In this document: positions 8,429-15,294 of the stretch, piece by piece
How the letters are laid out: every line of letters starts with the position of its first letter
Numbering within the stretch: position 1 is the stretch's first letter
Notes under the pieces: model-generated
What the model was told of the DNA's origin: nothing
Databases searched by the model: none
The model's input: the letters and a program-made list of their open reading frames with translations, nothing else
Position numbers and translations under genes: made by a program
Assembly: GCA_028278625.1 (NCBI GenBank)
Contig: JANQDY010000011.1
Coordinates: 1-20,817 of the forward strand
Source: Thermodesulfobacteriota bacterium
GTDB taxonomy: Bacteria; Desulfobacterota; DSM-4660; Desulfatiglandales; Desulfatiglandaceae
DNA: 20,817 nt
Direction: 5' to 3'

Positions 8429-9096
8429 CTGAAAAGGAAACATACTGGTCCCGTTTTGCCGATGATTTCGAAGAAAAGAGCAACTATGTGGTCGGAAAGA
8501 ACGATATGGATATCATATTGAAAAAGCTGGCCGGTCAAAAAGACCTGAAAAAGGCCCTCGAACTGGGTTGCGGAAACGGGACCTACTCAAAGGTAATCGC
8601 CCGCCAAGCCTTGAAATTGTATGCCACCGATTTCTCGGACGAAATGGTGAACGCCGCAAGGACCCGGCTAACATCAATGGCAAATGTGGTCGTCGAAAAA
8701 CAGGATTGTTTTCACCACTCTTATGAAGACAGCTCATTCGATACGGTTTTCATGGCCAATCTGCTTCACATTATTCCCGAACCGGAAAAAGCCGTTCGGG
8801 AAGCAAACAGGGTCTTGAGAACGGGCGGTTCCATCATCGTAATCAGTTATACGATGGATGGCATGAAACTTAAACACAAGGCGGGAATGATTCTCCGCTA
8901 CATGAAGACCTGGGGAAAACCATCTCCCCATGCGCGGACCCTGAAACTGGACGGTACTTGTCATATGCTCTCGAAGCAGGGCTTTGAAATTACCCAATCC
9001 CGGCTCTTGGGCGTCAAGTCGAAAGCGATATTCATAAGAGGGGTCAAAGTCAGATATGAAAACGGCCGCCGGCCTTCTCGGGCTCGAAGAAAGTGA
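8425..9096 (+). CDS. Class I SAM-dependent methyltransferase (UbiE/Methyltransf_11-like)
   Basis: The 223-aa product has motif I LELGCGNGT (45-53), an acidic second-strand end (YATDFSDEMV) and the post-motif MANLLHIIPEPEKAVREANRVLRTGG typical of Methyltransf_11/25 proteins (given here in two parts: MANLLHIIPEPEK and VLRTGG). It starts at ATG 8425 within the ATGA overlap with the second ABC gene, so it is translationally coupled to the transporter. The C-terminal tail is basic (RRPSRARRK). With the O-methyltransferase at 2994 it brackets the regulator and transporter genes, which suggests two methylation steps on a common compound or self-protection by methylation. The substrate cannot be read from the sequence. 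Confidence 0.86.
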   Translation: MTEKETYWSRFADDFEEKSNYVVGKNDMDIILKKLAGQKDLKKALELGCGNGTYSKVIARQALKLYATDFSDEMVNAARTRLTSMANVVVEKQDCFHHSYEDSSFDTVFMANLLHIIPEPEKAVREANRVLRTGGSIIVISYTMDGMKLKHKAGMILRYMKTWGKPSPHARTLKLDGTCHMLSKQGFEITQSRLLGVKSKAIFIRGVKVRYENGRRPSRARRK

Positions 9097-9207
9097 AGGC
9101 ATCATTTCCGGGAGTGCGGCCAAACGGATAACGTGCTTTGTTGTGAGGTGCATTGAAAACCAAAATCATCGTTTGATGTTTCAACTACCAAATAAAAGGA
9201 GATCTAA

Positions 9208-10095
9208 ATGAAAAAAACCGCAATCAGTCTGTTCATGGTTCTAATGTGCATGCTGTTCGCCGTTCCGGCCTCAGCCCACACCCTGTGGATTAACCTGTAT
9301 GAATGTTTTGCGCATCCTCCGGGGCACGCAATCGCCTCCATCGGATGGGGACATCGAATCCCCCTGGATGATCTGCTGGACCAACTTACGCTGGCATCAT
9401 ACGAATTGGTCGATCCCGAATGTAATCGAACATCCCTGCCTTTGCCCATTGCCAAAAAAGACGCGTCGTTTCAGACCGCTTCGGGCATAGAGGTGTCCGT
9501 TGGTGATGCCGGGCTCAGGAAGTTGCGCCTGACGGACAAGGTCAAACCCGGCACCTATCAGGTCGCCCTTGCCTCGGCGGACAACTACTATTCAACCTAT
9601 CTGGATGAAAAGGGACATAAGAAGTGGGTTCCCAAGGCCATGAACCAGGTGGAAGGGGCAAAGGAAGTGCTGGCCGGCATGAAATACAAATCCTATGCCA
9701 AGGCCTTCTTTACGGTGGGGGGAAAATGGACCGAACCCAACCCCCTGGGGAACGACCTTGAGTTGATGCCCTTGACCGATCTAAGCCGGGTGCATGCGGG
9801 AGATATGGTTTCCTTTAGCGTTACTCTCCTGGGAAAGCCTTTGACCACCATGCCGGAAAAGAGCCTGGAATACATCACCGCTACCAGCAACACATTCGGG
9901 GGGCCGGACGGTTTCTTTCTGGCTGCCATGCTCCATAAAGGCAAGGGTTCTTTTCGCTTCCCGACGGCAGGGCAATGGGTGGTCAACGTATACACGAGCT
10001 ACGATGTCGATCCGGCAAAGGACCCGAAGGAACTGGTGGAAAAATGTTCCAAGGTATTCTATGCGGGAACCATCAGTTTTGATGTCAAACCATAG
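9208..10095 (+). CDS. Secreted DUF4198-type protein (periplasmic, possible metal binding)
   Basis: The 295-aa product has a Sec signal peptide (MKK, hydrophobic core, VPASA at 19-23); cleavage after Ala23 would leave His24 as the first residue (HTLWINLYECF). A His-rich stretch AHPPGHAIASIGWGH follows. The body (GTYQVALASADNYYSTYLDEKG, given in parts: GTYQVALAS and YYSTYLD; and a C-terminal HKGKGSFRFPTAGQW) resembles DUF4198 (PF10670) beta-sandwich proteins, which often sit beside nickel/cobalt transport genes. A good SD (AAAAGGAG) precedes ATG 9208. It follows the methyltransferase by 111 nt with no terminator seen. Role is inferred: delivery or scavenging of a metal or metal complex in the periplasm. 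Confidence 0.75.
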   Translation: MKKTAISLFMVLMCMLFAVPASAHTLWINLYECFAHPPGHAIASIGWGHRIPLDDLLDQLTLASYELVDPECNRTSLPLPIAKKDASFQTASGIEVSVGDAGLRKLRLTDKVKPGTYQVALASADNYYSTYLDEKGHKKWVPKAMNQVEGAKEVLAGMKYKSYAKAFFTVGGKWTEPNPLGNDLELMPLTDLSRVHAGDMVSFSVTLLGKPLTTMPEKSLEYITATSNTFGGPDGFFLAAMLHKGKGSFRFPTAGQWVVNVYTSYDVDPAKDPKELVEKCSKVFYAGTISFDVKP

Positions 10096-10141
10096 CCAAG
10101 AGAGTGCCTGCAACCAAAATCCGAATTGGAGGCTTTTTTAT

Positions 10142-10450
10142 ATGAGTATCAAAAAGCAGTACCTTAAGAGAACTCCTCTATGTAAGGTCACATTCAGGTT
10201 GAGCAAGAAACAGGCCAAATCTGCCAAGACCGTCCATCTTGTGGGTGAGTTTAATCGCTGGAATGTCTCTTCTACCCCGATGAGAAAATTGAGGAAGGGG
10301 GCGTTCCATGCGGTGATTGATCTGGAAAAGGGTAGAGAATATCAGTTTCGCTATCTTCTTGATGGCACGGAATGGATAAATGAAAGCAACGCTGATAGAT
10401 ATGTTCCAACGCCTTATGAGGATGCCAGCAATTCCGTAGTTGTGGTTTAG
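10142..10450 (+). CDS. Small stand-alone CBM48/isoamylase early-set domain protein
   Basis: The 102-aa product is nearly all one domain: VTFRLSKKQAKSAKTVHLVG, EFNRWN, then MRKLRKGAFHAVIDLEKG, YQFRYLLDG and a YEDASNSVVVV end. This is the glycogen-binding early-set fold (CBM48/AMPK1_CBM) found at the N-terminus of branching enzymes and isoamylases, here without a catalytic domain and without a signal peptide. I start it at ATG 10142 with SD TTGGAGG upstream; the frame is open further upstream but overlaps the DUF4198 gene. Such free domains occur in many proteobacteria as small cytoplasmic proteins of unknown role. It follows DUF4198 by 46 nt, so it may be co-transcribed, though no functional link is obvious. 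Confidence 0.8.
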   Translation: MSIKKQYLKRTPLCKVTFRLSKKQAKSAKTVHLVGEFNRWNVSSTPMRKLRKGAFHAVIDLEKGREYQFRYLLDGTEWINESNADRYVPTPYEDASNSVVVV

Positions 10451-10544
10451 AAAATAATCCGGAGTGTGGGACCACCTTTTTGGCATTCCGTTTCCGAAAA
10501 AGGACAGTTTTTAGAAAAGAAACGGTCGATATCGCCAAAATGGC

Positions 10545-10571
10545 TTGACAAACAATTATCTCCGATGTAAT
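10545..10571 (+). promoter_or_regulatory. Candidate promoter upstream of the lipoprotein gene
   Basis: TTGACA (10545-10550) and TGTAAT (10566-10571; 5 of 6 matches) are separated by 15 nt, slightly short. They lie about 95 nt before the lipoprotein start, in the only gap of the region over 200 bp. Confidence 0.4.
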
Positions 10572-10572
10572 T

Positions 10573-10610
10573 AGGGGGCCAAAATACTATTAGGGCCTCC
10601 TATTTATAGG
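10573..10610 (+). promoter_or_regulatory. Paired stem-loops in the lipoprotein mRNA leader
   Basis: AGGGGGCC (10573-10580) pairs with GGCCTCCT (10594-10601) with one G-U pair and a 13-nt loop. It partly overlaps a second small palindrome CCTATTTATAGG (10599-10610). The two folds are mutually exclusive at their edge. No poly-U follows, so this is not a plain terminator. Confidence 0.3.
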
Positions 10611-10640
10611 CTTTCTATCAAGAAAAGAGGAGATAAGAAA

Positions 10641-10670
10641 ATGGCAAAGGTTCTCGTACCAACACGATGA
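10641..10670 (+). CDS. Nine-codon leader ORF overlapping the lipoprotein start
   Basis: A strong SD (AGAGGAGA, 10625-10633) precedes ATG 10641, which encodes MAKVLVPTR and stops at a TGA whose bases overlap the lipoprotein ATG at 10667 (ATGATG). The strong ribosome site therefore serves the leader, and the lipoprotein would be made by re-initiation. It may also be a relic of a shifted start. Confidence 0.35.
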   Translation: MAKVLVPTR

Positions 10671-11200
10671 TGGCTCTCATGCGGAGATATATTGGTAAAC
10701 TTCGTCTTCTTCTGGTGGCAACTCTCGCTACTACTATTTTTGGCTGCGCCACCTGGGAAGACCATCACGACTCCAGTGGTGCAGGCAAAGCAAATCCGGA
10801 GGTGGCCATATTCAAGGCGCATCTGGAAAATACATTCCGGATCGTCAGAGCATCTGACGGACATGTGGAATATCCGTATGATTCAGCGCAGACGCGAGCT
10901 TTGGGGTTCGCCGCGCACCCACGCGTAAGACTGCTCCCCGGTCAGTACACAATTACCGTTAAAACGTGGCCATTCGGTTCGTTGCATGAATTGGAAGTGG
11001 ATCTTAAGGCGGGACACATATACAAAGTTGAAACCTACCTGTGTTCAATGGAATGCCTTTCGGCCGGCAAACCATATCGGCGTGACATGTGGATTCAGGA
11101 TTTCACGACGCGTGAACGTATATCAGAGACTGTCTCCGTGTGCTATTTGGGAAAAAAGAGGGGTAGAGAGCGGCGGAAAGTACCGTGCCCGGACGACTAA
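10667..11200 (+). CDS. Predicted lipoprotein of unknown function
   Basis: The 177-aa product has a basic N-terminus (MMALMRRYIGK), a hydrophobic stretch and a lipobox-like TIFGC, giving lipidated Cys27. The mature part is polar (WEDHHDSSGAG), then contains HPRVRLLPGQYTITVKTW and ELEVDLKAGHIYKVETYL, a pattern of short beta strands as in DUF4198/PEGA-like or carboxypeptidase-regulatory modules. Four later Cys (CSMEC, SVCYLG, VPCPDD) could form disulfides or bind a metal. I do not recognise a named family. ATG 10667 overlaps the end of a nine-codon leader; ATG 10670 and 10679 are alternatives. Gaps on both sides exceed 170 bp, so it is probably its own unit. Confidence 0.7.
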   Translation: MMALMRRYIGKLRLLLVATLATTIFGCATWEDHHDSSGAGKANPEVAIFKAHLENTFRIVRASDGHVEYPYDSAQTRALGFAAHPRVRLLPGQYTITVKTWPFGSLHELEVDLKAGHIYKVETYLCSMECLSAGKPYRRDMWIQDFTTRERISETVSVCYLGKKRGRERRKVPCPDD

Positions 11201-11318
11201 TCGTCCAGAAACAACCGTTTTGTTATGAAAATATTGATGCCGTTTCTTGTATATCTAAAACAATTCATGGCATCGAAAAGCTGAGATATGTTTTGCGTTC
11301 TTTGGCGACGGTATTGTC

Positions 11319-11337
11319 CGGGATTTAAAAAATCCCG
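11319..11337. promoter_or_regulatory. Perfect 8-bp palindrome upstream of the AraC gene
   Basis: CGGGATTT-AAA-AAATCCCG is a perfect 8-bp inverted repeat with a 3-nt centre, 43 nt before the AraC start. It is followed by TCTCACC rather than a T-run, so an operator is more likely than a terminator for the lipoprotein gene, though the latter cannot be excluded. Confidence 0.4.
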
Positions 11338-11379
11338 TCTCACCATAGTACCGAAATACCCCTATAAAAGCAGAAATCC

Positions 11380-12180
11380 ATGGATAAAGGTGTTCTTTAT
11401 TTCTGGTCCGGACAGGCATTGTTTATGGGACCATCGACGGACGCCGTAGTGCATCGCCATTATTCACTGCAGATCGGAATCGGTTTAAACCAGCCCTTCA
11501 AGCTTCATTTTGACAATCGTTGGAACAAGTGCCGGGTTGCACTCGTTGGTCCCAATCAAATGCATCAGCTCGATGGCCGTGGAGATTGGCAGGCGGTTCT
11601 GCTTCTGGATCCGGAAGCGGATGCCGCACGGCGACTTGTAAATGAATATTTGCAGGATCGTCCCGTCAAGGCCATTAACATTTCCTTTCCCGAAGAGATC
11701 CTTCACAGCCTCGGAATGCTTGTCTCAGCAAAACACTCCTGCCGGGATGCTCATGAACTATGTACCAGTGTCGTTGACACGCTGACTCCTACATCAGTTC
11801 CAAATCCTCAGAAAAAGATCCCCCTCAAGATTCTGAAGGTGATGGATTACTTGAACCAATTGCCCGAAAAAAAAGTTTCCATAAAGGAAATTTCGGATCA
11901 AATCCATCTGTCCGAAAGCCGAATCATCCATCTATTTAAAGAGCATACGGGGATTCCGATTCGCCGCTACTTGTTGTGGCTGCGCCTGATCGAAGCGATC
12001 AAGGAAGTATTTAATGGCGCTTCCTTCACAACGGCTGCACACGCGGTCGGCTTCTCCGACTCCGCCCATCTCAGCCGTACATTCAAGCAGATGTTCGGCA
12101 TGACACTCTCGGAATTATTCAAAAACAACCAGTTTATTCAAGCAATCTCTTGCCTCAGCTCTTACGATCAAGGCGAATGA
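11380..12180 (+). CDS. AraC family transcriptional regulator
   Basis: The 266-aa product has a sensor-like N-terminal region (about 1-125; YFWSGQALFMGPSTDAVVHRHYSLQIGIG, quoted in parts: YFWSGQALFMG and VVHRHYSLQIGIG, a cupin-like start) and a C-terminal double HTH. The first HTH is KKVSIKEISDQIHLSESRII (about 162-185). The second is ASFTTAAHAVGFSDSAHLSR, followed by the family hallmark TFKQMFGMTLSEL. No clear SD precedes ATG 11380. It stops 25 nt before the transglutaminase-like gene, so the two are probably co-transcribed. An upstream palindrome at 11319-11337 may be its own site. The effector is unknown. Confidence 0.88.
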   Translation: MDKGVLYFWSGQALFMGPSTDAVVHRHYSLQIGIGLNQPFKLHFDNRWNKCRVALVGPNQMHQLDGRGDWQAVLLLDPEADAARRLVNEYLQDRPVKAINISFPEEILHSLGMLVSAKHSCRDAHELCTSVVDTLTPTSVPNPQKKIPLKILKVMDYLNQLPEKKVSIKEISDQIHLSESRIIHLFKEHTGIPIRRYLLWLRLIEAIKEVFNGASFTTAAHAVGFSDSAHLSRTFKQMFGMTLSELFKNNQFIQAISCLSSYDQGE

Positions 12181-12205
12181 ATGAAATCTAGAGGAGGTGG
12201 CCCAA

Positions 12206-12946
12206 ATGAAGACCAAAATGAATCTGGCAGAGCACAATCATCCACTGGTTTCCAATAAAGCGAAAGAGCTGATCAAAGGAGAGACGACGGTTCCCGGAAA
12301 ATTGGAAAAACTATTCCATTATGTGCGGGACGATATCATATTCGGTTTTCCGAAAAACGGGGATCTGACAACCGCTTCAGACACCATCAGGCTGAAGATG
12401 GGGCAGTGCAACACAAAGGGTACATTGTTTCTCGCCCTTTGCAGGGCGGCAGGAATCCCTGCCCGCATGCATTTTTCTCTCATTAAGAAAGAGATCCAAC
12501 GGGGTCTTTTTCCAGGCATCTTTTACAAAATGCTGCCGGATTTCTTGTCACATGGCTGGGTTGAAGTAGAGGTGGACGGAAAATGGCGGCGGATCGATTC
12601 ATATATTAACGATCGGGATTTCTACCGGGCCGGCAAACAAGAAATCAAAACGAGAGGGTGGGACACAGGATTTTCGGTCGCCTGCTCCAGCGGAAACGCC
12701 AGTATTGCGCTAAGCCTGGACAAAGAGGCATTTGTTCAAATGGATGCCGTTGTTGAAGATCACGGGGTGTGGGATGACCCATCAGTGTACTACGCAACCG
12801 ATTATTACAGGAATCGCCCCAATGCCATCAAGTTGTTACTATATCGAATAAGAATCGGCAGAATAAACCGAAAGGTGGATCAAATGAGAAATGGCTGCGC
12901 CGGGGGACTGTGCGGGACGAATTCGGCAGCGCGTCATGAGGTCTGA
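12206..12946 (+). CDS. Transglutaminase-like cysteine peptidase-fold protein
   Basis: The 246-aa cytoplasmic product has the transglutaminase-core triad order: Cys68 in GQCNTKGTLFLALCRAAGIP, His116 in SHGWVEVEVDGKWRRID and Asp131 in RIDSYIND. The N-terminal part (KLEKLFHYVRDDIIFGFP) is also typical. Start ATG 12206 is chosen because GAGGAGG ends 8 nt upstream; an in-frame GTG at 12197 overlaps that SD. There is no signal peptide. Bacterial members are mostly peptidases or amide-bond enzymes of unknown substrate. Pairing with an AraC regulator 25 nt upstream suggests induced expression. The C-terminus carries a GCAGGLCGTN segment with two Cys. Confidence 0.82.
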   Translation: MKTKMNLAEHNHPLVSNKAKELIKGETTVPGKLEKLFHYVRDDIIFGFPKNGDLTTASDTIRLKMGQCNTKGTLFLALCRAAGIPARMHFSLIKKEIQRGLFPGIFYKMLPDFLSHGWVEVEVDGKWRRIDSYINDRDFYRAGKQEIKTRGWDTGFSVACSSGNASIALSLDKEAFVQMDAVVEDHGVWDDPSVYYATDYYRNRPNAIKLLLYRIRIGRINRKVDQMRNGCAGGLCGTNSAARHEV

Positions 12947-13027
12947 TCATCCCGTTGACAGGCCAATCGATGGCTTTTAGATTTCTCTGGCTTTCGGTTT
13001 CCCTCCTTTACCGGGACATGGTTCACC

Positions 13028-13056
13028 TTGACAGAGGATTCGGCCTCGAATACATT
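13028..13056 (+). promoter_or_regulatory. Sigma-70 promoter for DUF1007-NicO, with palindrome in the spacer
   Basis: TTGACA (13028-13033), a 17-nt spacer and TACATT (13051-13056; 4 of 6) make a good promoter about 57 nt before ATG 13113. The spacer holds ATTCG-GCCT-CGAAT (13038-13051), a perfect 5-bp inverted repeat touching the -10, placed as a repressor site would be. A second TTGACA at 12955-12960 with TAGATT 17 nt on is an alternative promoter. Confidence 0.55.
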
Positions 13057-13112
13057 GCCAATAATAAGACGGGAGGGCACAGAGCAAATCTCTGAGGAAA
13101 ACCGTTCTCAAA

Positions 13113-13733
13113 ATGGTCATAGCCAAATCAGAAAGATTTTTGTTGGTCCTTGCGTTTTCCATTTCAGTGCTGCTGTCAAATGCAAGCGCCTCTCACGCCC
13201 ATCCCCATGTATTCATCGACAGCTGGGTAACGGTCGTCTTTGACAAGAAGGGCCTTGCGGGTTTCAATATCCGCTGGGCCTTCGATGACATGTTCAGCAG
13301 TATGATCATCATGGATTTTGATATCAACCAAAACGGTGGTTTCGATACTTCCGAAATCAAAGAGCTAAAGGCAGGCGCTTTTTCCAATTTAAAGAAATTC
13401 AATTACTTCATTCATGTGAAATTAGACAAAAAGCCGTTTGTTGTAAAATACGTGAAGGATTTTAGGGCGGAAATCAAAGGCGACAGGCTCATTTATCATT
13501 TCTTCGTCCCCTGCCATGTGCGGGCCGCACGGCAATGGAAAGACATTCGCATATCCGTTTATGATCGCGAGTACTACAGCGACATTCTGCCGGGAAAAGG
13601 GCATTTGAAATTCAAGGACCAGGGAACCTTTGAAGTCCGCCACCACCTTCGACAAAACAAGGAGGAAGCCTATTTCTTTGAGCAGATTTACCCTTTCGAA
13701 GCCACGATCCGATTTCGAACGAAAGATGCGTAA
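13113..13733 (+). CDS. DUF1007 family periplasmic protein with EF-hand loop
   Basis: The 206-aa product has a Sec signal peptide ending ASASHA, so the mature protein would start HPHVFIDSW, the hallmark N-terminus of DUF1007. A canonical 12-residue EF-hand loop, DINQNGGFDTSE (70-81), has D/N at positions 1, 3, 5 and 9, Gly at 6 and Glu at 12, so it should bind calcium. DUF1007 proteins commonly accompany NicO-type nickel/cobalt transporters, and here the next gene is one, overlapping by 8 nt. The likely role is periplasmic metal binding or support for that transporter. The SD is weak (GAGGA about 15 nt before ATG 13113). A good promoter lies at 13028-13056. Confidence 0.87.
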   Translation: MVIAKSERFLLVLAFSISVLLSNASASHAHPHVFIDSWVTVVFDKKGLAGFNIRWAFDDMFSSMIIMDFDINQNGGFDTSEIKELKAGAFSNLKKFNYFIHVKLDKKPFVVKYVKDFRAEIKGDRLIYHFFVPCHVRAARQWKDIRISVYDREYYSDILPGKGHLKFKDQGTFEVRHHLRQNKEEAYFFEQIYPFEATIRFRTKDA

Positions 13734-14619
13734 AACACTTCCCATTCTGATTGCCGTGTGGGCACTTTTTTGGGGTGGAGGCACCCTTGCCCACTGTCAG
13801 AACCCATTCACCGCCAAGAAGACCACGAAACAGATTTCCGAGGCACCCGGACCCGGAAACACGTTCATGCTGAAGCTATCCCGCTGGCAACAGCAACTGA
13901 AAAGGAAAATGGCCGACCTGATCCGGCAGGCAAGAACCGAAAAGCGTTCCGGCCCTCTGGTGACGGTGCTTCTGATGGCTTTTGTATACGGTGTCTTGCA
14001 TGCGGCGGGGCCCGGACACGGCAAGGCCGTGGCGACCTCATTTATGATATCTCGAAATCCAACGTTGCGCGGCGGACTGGCTTTTGGTGTTTTAACTGCC
14101 CTTTTCCATGGGTTATCGGGGATCTTTTGCGTGCTGGTGCTTCGCTACGTCATTCAGCAGAGCGTCTCCTCCGGTTTGGGCGCCGCGACAAATATCATGC
14201 AGGTGGTCAGTTTCACGGTGATTGGACTTCTGGGACTGGGCATTCTCATCAAAAACCTCCATGCCATTGTAAAAGAACGCGAACCCGCTGAAGGCCAAAG
14301 GGATAACCCTAAAAAGCCGGCCCGCAAAAGCTTTCTGCCCTGGGCCCTAGCGGTGGGACTGGTACCATGCCCCGGAGTGGTGATGGTCCTTCTTTTTTGC
14401 ATGTCCATGGATGCCTTTGCGCTGGGGTTGCTGATGGCGCTTTGCATCTCCCTGGGCATGGCGATCACCATTAGCGCTGTTATTCTGGCGGTGGTTCTGG
14501 GGAAAGGTTATACAATGCGGTTCTTTTCTGCTGGTGGAACCATTCGACTCGAACGGTTTATGGGCGTTTTTTCCGGTATTGCCGTTACCACCTTGGCGGT
14601 TCTGTTTCTGATTGCCTGA
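13726..14619 (+). CDS. NicO family nickel/cobalt transporter (RcnA-like)
   Basis: The 297-aa membrane protein has the NicO signature HAAGPGHGK (92-100) at the end of the first core helix and GLVPCPGVVMVLLFCMSMDA in the second half, with about six to seven hydrophobic segments. The N-terminus is a signal-like segment (MRKTLPILIAVWALFWGGG) followed by a polar periplasmic stretch. A hydrophilic loop (KEREPAEGQRDNPKKPARK) separates the two halves; it lacks the long His-rich run of E. coli RcnA. Start ATG 13726 overlaps the DUF1007 stop by 8 nt, so the pair is translationally coupled. The family moves Ni2+ or Co2+; direction (uptake or efflux) cannot be told from sequence. Confidence 0.87.
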   Translation: MRKTLPILIAVWALFWGGGTLAHCQNPFTAKKTTKQISEAPGPGNTFMLKLSRWQQQLKRKMADLIRQARTEKRSGPLVTVLLMAFVYGVLHAAGPGHGKAVATSFMISRNPTLRGGLAFGVLTALFHGLSGIFCVLVLRYVIQQSVSSGLGAATNIMQVVSFTVIGLLGLGILIKNLHAIVKEREPAEGQRDNPKKPARKSFLPWALAVGLVPCPGVVMVLLFCMSMDAFALGLLMALCISLGMAITISAVILAVVLGKGYTMRFFSAGGTIRLERFMGVFSGIAVTTLAVLFLIA

Positions 14620-14713
14620 ATCGGATCAAGCGTATCTGAGAATGACAGACCCATAGTGTTGAATACGCTGTTTCCTCAAATTGAAAAATTCCAAAAAAGA
14701 ACCCAGATTTCTC

Positions 14714-14732
14714 TTGACAACCAAGTTGTCAA
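14714..14732. promoter_or_regulatory. MarR-type operator 1
   Basis: TTGACAA-CCAAG-TTGTCAA is a perfect 7-bp inverted repeat with a 5-nt centre, covering the -35 box. The arms are identical to those of operator 2. Confidence 0.65.
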
Positions 14733-14742
14733 CTCTTATCGT
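14714..14742 (+). promoter_or_regulatory. Promoter of the ICMT-MarR operon
   Basis: TTGACA (14714-14719), a 17-nt spacer and TATCGT (14737-14742; 4 of 6) lie about 65 nt before ATG 14806. The -35 is part of the first operator palindrome and the likely start point sits at the second one. Confidence 0.6.
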
Positions 14743-14751
14743 GTCTGCCAA

Positions 14752-14770
14752 TTGACAATCGAGTTGTCAA
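14752..14770. promoter_or_regulatory. MarR-type operator 2
   Basis: TTGACAA-TCGAG-TTGTCAA repeats the same arms with a different centre, 38 bp centre-to-centre from operator 1 and over the expected transcription start. Two sites of this size bracketing a promoter fit repression by the MarR protein encoded in the same operon. Confidence 0.65.
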
Positions 14771-14805
14771 AAAGACTGATTCTAGAGATGAAGAAGGAGG
14801 TTGTC

Positions 14806-15294
14806 ATGCATTCCGCAACAGTGGGCAATAGACCGGATTCTCCGGATGTGAATCTGATGCCCCCCACAGTTTTCTTTTTATGCCTGGTGCTGGGTGGTGT
14901 GCTGGAGTTTTTCTTTCCCATCAACCTTAATTGGCTCACGTTGCCGATTAAATTGACCTTTGGATTTGTGATCGGTGCTTCCGGATTTACTTTTATGATG
15001 TTTGCCCATGAGAAATTCAAAAGGGTCGGGACTCCGGTCCCCACGAACCAGCCTGCGAGTACCTTGGTGGTTCGAGGGGCATACCGTTTCAGCCGAAACC
15101 CCATGTACGTAGGCGGCATTTCATTTTTTGTCGGCATTGGCATCAGCGCCGGCAGCCTTTGGATTCTAGCCGCCGCTCTATTGCTTTCCGGCTATATTTC
15201 CCTTTTTGTGGTTCCCCGTGAAGAGGCTTATATGGAAAGAACCTTTGGGCAGACATACCGGGATTATTGTCAAAATGTCCGGCGGTGGCTGTAG
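14806..15294 (+). CDS. Isoprenylcysteine carboxyl methyltransferase (ICMT)-like membrane protein
   Basis: The 162-aa product has about four hydrophobic segments and the ICMT/PEMT-type motifs RGAYRFSRNPMYVGG (SAM-binding RxPxY region) and the tail EEAYMERTFGQTYRDYCQNV, matching the EE...FG..Y..Y pattern of the family. Bacterial members methylate small molecules or lipids; isoprenylcysteine itself is not expected as substrate. Start ATG 14806 has AAGGAGG 5 nt upstream; the frame is open back to 14656 but that would include the operators. The stop TAG overlaps a GTG start of the MarR gene. Expression is probably controlled by that MarR through the two palindromes upstream. Confidence 0.83.
   Translation: MHSATVGNRPDSPDVNLMPPTVFFLCLVLGGVLEFFFPINLNWLTLPIKLTFGFVIGASGFTFMMFAHEKFKRVGTPVPTNQPASTLVVRGAYRFSRNPMYVGGISFFVGIGISAGSLWILAAALLLSGYISLFVVPREEAYMERTFGQTYRDYCQNVRRWL

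Noticed and set aside
12961..12978. Short hairpin GGCCA-ATCGA-TGGCT followed by TTTT after the transglutaminase-like gene
   Set aside because: The stem is only about 5 bp with a short T-run, and it overlaps a possible promoter; too weak to call a terminator.
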